Shown here: positions 58,425 to 64,000 of the stretch, in pieces
Layout: each line of letters begins with the position of its first letter
Position numbering within the stretch: position 1 is the stretch's first letter
Assembly (NCBI GenBank): GCA_021234155.1
Contig: JAJEKV010000065.1
Span: forward strand, 2,044,076 to 2,108,075
DNA: 64,000 nt
Reading direction: 5' to 3'
From: Isoetes taiwanensis
Taxonomy: Eukaryota > Streptophyta > Lycopodiopsida > Isoetales > Isoetaceae
Program-made: the position numbers and the translations under genes
The notes under the pieces: model-generated
What the model was told of the DNA's origin: nothing
The model's input: only the letters and a program-made list of their open reading frames with translations
The model's database searches: none

Positions 58425-58512
58425 AACGAAAGAGAACCCGCATGAGGACGAGCACATATATAGCTGCTCGTCCCATCCCAGAATAGCGATCCGAGGGCTC
58501 GGATCGATGCTA
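58425..58512 (-). repeat. Promoter-like palindromic module, fragment
   Basis: GCTCGTCCCATCCCAGAATAGCGATCCGAGGGCTCGGATCGATG matches, in separate short runs, the module in E4 (53640-53685). It is isolated from any hairpins. Confidence 0.6.
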
Positions 58513-58539
58513 ATAGAAGTCACTTAGACAAATGTCTTT

Positions 58540-58920
58540 TATTTGTATACAAATGGCACAAACAAGCGGCACTTACATGTCACTTATTAGTTTGCCATTT
58601 ACACCGCTCAAAATGGCAAAACATTGCCCACACCTAAATGGCACATTCAAGTCATTCAGACAGGTGACATTTGTTGACACGCGGCACTTATGGGGCACTT
58701 AATGACACTTATTAGTTTGTCATTTATGCATGTCAAAATGGCAAAACATAGACCACACTTAAATGGCACATGCATGACACTAATCTATGTGCCATTTATA
58801 AGGCCAACAAATGGCAATATAATTGTCATTTATAAATGGCACATACTTGTCACGTATTTTAACGTGCACAAATGGCAAATTCATAAAATTGTGCCATTTA
58901 TGCCCATTTTTGTAGTAGTG
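58540..58920. repeat. CACTA right-end subterminal repeats and terminus
   Basis: More than a dozen copies of AAATGGCA / TGCCATTT in both orientations, a direct repeat pair (CACTTATTAGTTTG at 58580 and 58707) and the terminus TGTAGTAGTG at 58911-58920. This is a CACTA end of a family different from 7278-10602. Confidence 0.8.
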
Positions 58921-60600
58921 CACATAGCATCCGAATTCACAATACCTTCTAAATGGGTCGTATAGGCCCATCTCATAGCACTAAAATTCACACATTTTCC
59001 ATGTCTGCTTCAATATGTATAGCTTGCACTAATTCTAAGCGCTAAACAACTTTTAGTTCATGTCTTAACACACAATAAGTTGCAGCAATATAATTTCTCC
59101 ATTCTTGTCCTAACCTTTACCCCAACCCTGCATTTCCGCTAGTTTAGAATATCTCTAATATATAATTGTAATACAGGAGGTAAGGGGCCAAATTAAACCT
59201 ATTTAGAATTTAGGTGGTAAAAAAACACGTGGGAGCATAAGAATCCAAGCAGGTGGAAAATAAGCTCCAATTGTTCTCGGTTGTTCTGAAAGCGTGTTGT
59301 CGAACTTCTGGAAGCTTCTTTGTTGCTCTGGAAGCTTTGTTGTTTTAATATAACACTGCAACAACCTATCATGTCCCTTAAGTTAGATTCCGCTAGCGGC
59401 GAGTATGTGTCCGCTTTTTCCGAATTTGTGGGCGGGTTGCTGATTGCTATTATTCCATGCGCGCCATCCGTTCTAAGTGTCCCTAATTTTTTTTTTTGCC
59501 ATCGCTTATGTATTTAAGCTTTGCGGGTCATCCCCTAATGCGAAGCATTCGTATGCATGCAACCGATTTCTACCGAAAGCGGGCGTGCTTTGGTGGATCG
59601 CTTGGTGCGAGCTTTTTATTTGGGGCCCTGCCTATGTAGATAAAGTTGATTTACAGATCGACCTATGTAAATAAGGTTGATTTACACAATTCAGGCCTGT
59701 CAGAAATGTAAAGGATGCCCGCTTTGGACCAACCTATGTAGATGGATTATTTTCTTCCATACAGGCAGTGCCAAACCACGTTTCTTCAACAATAATGGAT
59801 ATATTCTTGTGCTTGGATCGGCCCAAGCATGGAAGTCCTGTATATATCTCAAGCGGGATCCGTTAAATGTGGCCAGATTTCGGTTATCACTCATTCCCGA
59901 CATCCCCATCGATGGGCATGGGCTTCCGGTTCGCCATACCCCATTCATGTGGGGGGGGGTTCCCATGCCCATGCGAAGTCCGAAGGGGATATGTATATTC
60001 CATAACCGCTTGTCAGGCGCATCCATCCATCCCATTAAGAACTGCGAACCTTCGCCCAATCGCCGTCCAAGTCACTTGAATCATTAGCGCCCTCTTCCCG
60101 AAATGGATAGTTCAGAGTTAAAATCTTCAACCGCCTCGATCCCACGTGCTGGAAATGCCTTTGCCGGTGGAAGAAATTCGCTTTGGATGAGAATTTTAAA
60201 ATCCCCTTCTACCCATTCCCTTCCTAGGGACTTTGAATTGGCCGGGTTGTTGTAGGAGATGGCGGCCGACGGACCGATCCGGAGGTCGAAGGTAAGCTTT
60301 GAATTGTTTGCTTTTCATTTCTTTCCGGAAAAACCGTGAAGCGAAAAAATTATCTCGAATTACAGATCCTCCCATTCAAGATCCTCCCGGGCCCGCTTTC
60401 AAGGAAGGATCCCGGGGAAATGGAAACTCACCACACAAAATTCCAAAGAGTGGCTCGTTCGCTCCTCACGCTATATTCCAAAAAATGAAGTTTCACTTCA
60501 TCACCGGGGAGGAAATATCCGGGGAGTTTTAATACTACGGTATTTTATAAGCAATGGTCCCCGCAGAAGAGAGGAGAGGCAAAGAAGGCCGCCGAAAGCA
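58921..60600. other. No recognised gene
   Basis: Mixed composition, turning GC-richer from 59380. A diverged tandem of ACCTATGTAAATAAGGTTGA units lies at 59631-59690. A stem GGGCATGGG...CCCATGCCC lies around 59916-59972. The open frames overlap on both strands with no domain. Confidence 0.4.
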
Positions 60601-60659
60601 TGCCTATCCGAAGATCGAGGTCGGTTATTCTGGATTATGTGGCCATACCCAAGCCTCTT

Positions 60660-60930
60660 AAATTTCATGGGTTGGTAGTGGTGGTAAGTTTAGGAAAGGG
60701 TGGTAGTGTTTTTGAATCGAAGTGATGGTTAATGTGGCCATAGTCCGCTTGCCTCGTGCATTAGCGGTGGTTTAATAAGTGGGTTAATGTGGCTTTTCGA
60801 TTAGAGTGGTTAATGTGGCCTTTAGGAAGGATAATGTGGCCATAGTTATTGTAGGGCTAAGGGTGGTTAATGTGGTTAATGTGGACTTACTTAGTAATAG
60901 TGGTTAATGTGGCCCTATTATGGTAGTTAA
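60660..60930. repeat. GTTAATGTGGCC minisatellite, array 1
   Basis: About nine copies of GGTTAATGTGGCC or close variants (TTAATGTGGCTTT, TAATGTGGCCATAG), irregularly spaced by 15-45 bases, almost all on the plus strand. Confidence 0.85.
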
Positions 60931-63269
60931 TTAATGGTTTGTTAGTGCATATATGTTTGAATGTTTCACAAATAATTGAAGTGTGGCTTTTGTTTTAGTT
61001 ACCACCGCGCCTATGGGCCAAAAGATCTCCATTAAACAAACGTCATTGAAGTGAAGGAGAAAACAAACCAAAGCTATGGTTGCTGAAGCAAAGAGGATTG
61101 ACCCATCATACTCAAAAGAGACAGGGGTACGAGCATCAAGAGAGGGGTGTAGGTGCCATTTCACGGCCGAAGCAATTGTATTTTGAATCCTAATGCACCA
61201 AAATAACCTTTCATGAGATGGAACACATTGACCGAAGGCAAAGTATGTCATGGTGTTAATGATCCCCATAATGCAAGACCAGTATCGAACTAGCTCCTTG
61301 GTTATCAAAGGAGAAGAAAAGATTGGGCCGAATCACTTGACAATAATCACAAACCCACGAGGTATATTGTGCAAGATGAAGAGCAATGGGCCCCAAAGAA
61401 GAAGATGGATCCCGAATAAATGTAGAAGAATAGAGATCAATTCCTTCACATGGATGATCTCACAATTTGTCCTAGGAAGATAGCATTGGACACTTGGATG
61501 TTACGAGGGCGTTGCTTTGAGTGTAAGGATGTGGGTAGATTGCACCGAGAATCGGTGTTCTTGTACCAAGAAGGTGTACCATTTACTCTGGATAATCACT
61601 CCTTTCAGATGAAGATTCTCTTAGAACATGGCAAGAATGATGTCAGTAACAATGGACTCAACTTTCAAGACAAACGACCATTGCTATAGCCCCACACCTT
61701 GCTGGTATCGATGGTCATGGAAATGGTGTACCCCCGTTGCTTGGTTCTCCGCGCCTAGCCGAGAAGAGGACATCGACCTGGCTCTTTGCATTGAAGAATC
61801 ACATCCATGTTTGTGGATCCCACTTGGCAACCCTCTTGTTTTATTGTTGATGATGCCAAAGAGTAGGAGATTAATGCATTGAAAAAGGTTTGGCCTAATT
61901 CTAGAATACAATTATTACATTTGGCATGTGAGGAGAAATTGGATGAAAATGCTCTTGAAGCATGTGAAGAACAAGAAGGCTAGAGGGGAGATGTTTATGG
62001 ACCTTGGCACAAAATGTATAACACACATGGGAAGCTTTATGGAAGATTTGGTAAGGATTATGTGATGCTTGTGAGGAGGGAAGCTTTGAGGCTATTGGAT
62101 GAGTTCAAGGAGAAATACAAATCTTGAAGAGGGTTGTTAAGTACATGAGCGAGACTTGACTAAGAACATCACCACTTTTGGATCATTGCTACAAGAATCT
62201 ATCCTCATACCCACCAAGAGACAAAAAAATGACTATAGAGGCCTATCACAACCAAATGAAGAGAAAGCTAGGGTTTTGAGCACGCTTGAGAGGGTAGGAG
62301 GATTGATTGGTTGATCTACATGCTCACTTGTAGATTGGAAACACACTTCTTTATGATGTGTTCAAGAAGGATGAGGGTTTCAAAGTGAATAAGAGACGGG
62401 GAGCACATAGTTGAGGCGGCAATTATAGGGCAACCGCGTGTCTCATTCACGAGGTCGTTAGATGGTTGAACTTCAAAGAAGGAGGGCGAAGTGTGGGAGT
62501 CAAATATGGATGCATGGGATGCTAGCGAGAGGCTATCCCACCTTGTGGATGTTGCCCATGAGCAACGTCATCCCTGAAGCCCCTTGGGGGTACCAAAGGT
62601 AGCATTTGGTAAAACACGCCAGGTCAAAGTGATCCAAATGATGGCCAAGTATAGTGAGGAGGACATTTTAAGGGTTTGTGGAACATTTGCATGGTTCTCA
62701 ATCGGGCGGTTTGGAGAACTTGAGGGTATTTGGAGGCCTCCGGATGGTTTTCTTGATAACCCGGCACCATCTAGTCTGAGGATACTTGCATTGGTGACAG
62801 ATTGAGCATGACAATGAAGTAGGAGAAGATTGTACGGGGATGGCATTGGTGAGGAGAAGATTTCCCACCAAAGAATTAGAGTAGCATAAATGCGAGCATG
62901 TACGCGCGTGGGGAGACCATATCTAGTAGCCACAAAAGAGGATTGCTTTGAATGGATTTCACTCCTACGGGGAGCTTAGTTTGAAGTTGGAGAATTGACC
63001 ACTTACAAGTTAGACAACGTGCTTTACCGGATCTACCATCGTGGAGGACTTCAATGGAAAAACATTGGTGAGGCAGTTCCATTAGGTGAGTGTCGGAAGA
63101 GCAAAAAAGCTTGTTGGTTCTAGTGTGTTTTCGCGAGTGTGAGAACATCTTCAAGAGTGAGTTATTGGCAGAAACAAGCTTTCATGTCTTTATAAAGTTG
63201 TGTCTGCATAAATGCAATGTAGAACCAGCTTTACCCCAAAAAAAAATGTGGCCACAGCGGAAGTGTGGC
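60931..63269. other. Block between minisatellite arrays, no recognised gene
   Basis: Short open pieces on both strands (e.g. 62000-62125 plus, reading MYNTHGKLYGRFGKDYVMLV) show no domain. The same minisatellite on both sides suggests the block and the arrays form one element. Confidence 0.35.
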
Positions 63270-64000
63270 AACATTAAACTAGAATGGGTTAATGTGTGGG
63301 CACACATGAAGTCTTAATACATTAACGGTGGGTGAAAATATTGTACGTGAAAGTCTTAGCCACATTTGCAGTTGGGTTAATAATGTCCCACATGAAGTCT
63401 TAATACATTAATAGACAGGTTAATGTGGCCACGGGGAAGTCTTTATTACATTAACTTGAGAGATTGGGTTAATGTGGCCATGGCCGAGTTTAGCCATTCC
63501 AGCAATTTAAATTTAATGTGCGACGCTGAGAATATTGGCCCCATTTTGGTTAATGTGGCCGTGAGAATATGCAGCCACATTTACCAGAATGGGTTAATGT
63601 GGCCACGTGAAGAATCTTGGCCACATTAAGCAGTTAGTTAATATTTCTTTGGCTCCATGGGAACCGGGGACTGTCATGGCTGATTTTGCGGCATTGTTCC
63701 AGTTGATTTGGCGACATGAAATTGTTGTTCCGTGACGTTGTCAGGCGCGTCTGATCGCGGCGACACCGGACGGTGCGTGAAGTCTTGGCCACATTGCAAA
63801 TTGGAGTTAATAACCGAGATGCTAACCGGTGGGTTAACCATGGCGCGGCGGGGTTGCCCACATTCAACAAATTGGGTTATGTTGGCGACATAGTATTGAC
63901 CACGTTAGCTTGTTTGGTTAATGTGGCCACATAGTCTTAGCCGCATGCGGGGGTGGTTAATGTGGCCACCGTGATCTTAATCCCATTAGCAGTTGGGTTA
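63270..64000. repeat. GTTAATGTGGCCAC minisatellite, array 2 (runs off window)
   Basis: About fifteen units of GGTTAATGTGGCCAC followed by GAAGTCTTGGCCACATTAA-like complements, so each full unit of 40-90 bp is an imperfect palindrome. The last unit is cut by the window end. Confidence 0.85.

Larger units (their letters stand above)
48287..58920. mobile_element. Candidate large non-autonomous CACTA element
   Basis: The right end, ...TTTTTGTAGTAGTG at 58920 (reverse complement CACTACTACAAAAA), is a classical CACTA terminus with subterminal repeats. The proposed left end, CACTAAGAAAATC at 48287, is followed within 45 bases by TGCCATTTGTG and CAAATGGCA, matching the right-end repeats. Flanking 3-mers (TCA left, CAC right) do not match, so the pairing is tentative. 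If right, the 10.6-kb element has filled up with other repeats. The nearby tnp2 gene could alternatively belong to the same element with a left end further upstream. Confidence 0.35.

Noticed and set aside
59867-60087. Short open frames around the poly-G run at 59949
   Set aside because: Different frames on both strands overlap the same palindromic, GC-rich stretch; no protein family recognised.
1-64000. tRNA, rRNA or organelle-derived genes
   Set aside because: I saw no cloverleaf with A and B boxes, no rRNA block and no plastid or mitochondrial gene. A tRNAscan and organelle search would be needed to exclude short ones.

Overview
The window looks like intergenic DNA from the nuclear genome of a land plant with a large, repeat-rich genome. 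Support: a chromodomain Ty3/gypsy retrotransposon, CACTA DNA transposons with a tnp2/DUF4218-type transposase, several L1-like and other LINEs, broken PPR repeats, and a plant/mitochondrial DUF155 (RMND1 / RETARDED ROOT GROWTH type) gene. A fern or other non-seed plant is my guess from the style of the LINE and PPR remnants; it is not proven by the sequence. Almost every protein-coding signal is mobile-element derived and most copies are broken. The one plausible host gene is on the minus strand at about 40.86-42.00 kb.

Layout. 0-4.7 kb: unidentified degenerate coding-like DNA and an LTR-like promoter segment (about 2250-3090). 4.77-15.34 kb: a 5'-truncated chromovirus (gag, protease, RT, RNase H, integrase, chromodomain, 3' LTR of 1589 bp) split inside RT by a 3325-bp non-autonomous CACTA element (7278-10602). 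15.34-20.26 kb: a LINE (endonuclease and RT remnants, pentamer tail) split by a 2.6-kb AT-rich insertion. 20.3-26.8 kb: no gene, except a minus-strand LINE C-terminus and a cluster of structured non-coding repeats with promoter-like palindromes and a two-hairpin 3' end. 26.8-33.7 kb: four LINE copies (two minus, two plus); two meet head to head at about 30.54 kb, and one of these carries a 316-bp insertion with a 17-bp target-site duplication. 33.7-40.86 kb: AT-rich DNA with no recognised gene. 40.86-42.0 kb: the DUF155 exon. 43.1-44.0 kb: a recently duplicated PPR remnant. 44.08-48.09 kb: a broken tnp2 transposase gene interrupted by a 1343-bp poly(A) retro-insertion with a 15-bp target-site duplication. 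48.29-58.92 kb: possibly one large non-autonomous CACTA element (the 3' end is clear, the 5' end is not), holding an array of small CACCC/GGGTG hairpins, two more copies of the two-hairpin element, and a GC-rich long-TIR element (56.0-57.2 kb). 60.6-64 kb: two arrays of a GTTAATGTGGCCAC minisatellite, the second running off the window end.

Most interesting points. (1) Two diverged L1-like LINEs on opposite strands share a small ORF just downstream of ORF2, about 110 codons, of no family I recognise. (2) A roughly 70-bp hairpin with a TTTTCGAGGAAAA-like core sits in the 3' end of a LINE family and also in several otherwise unrelated non-coding repeats, as expected if the LINE machinery mobilises them. 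(3) Those repeats carry three stacked palindromes upstream of a TATA-like GCTATTT box. (4) There is a tandem array of regularly built small hairpins at 48.7-49.2 kb. The nested insertions give a relative timeline: CACTA after gypsy, retro-insertions after tnp2 and after LINE B.
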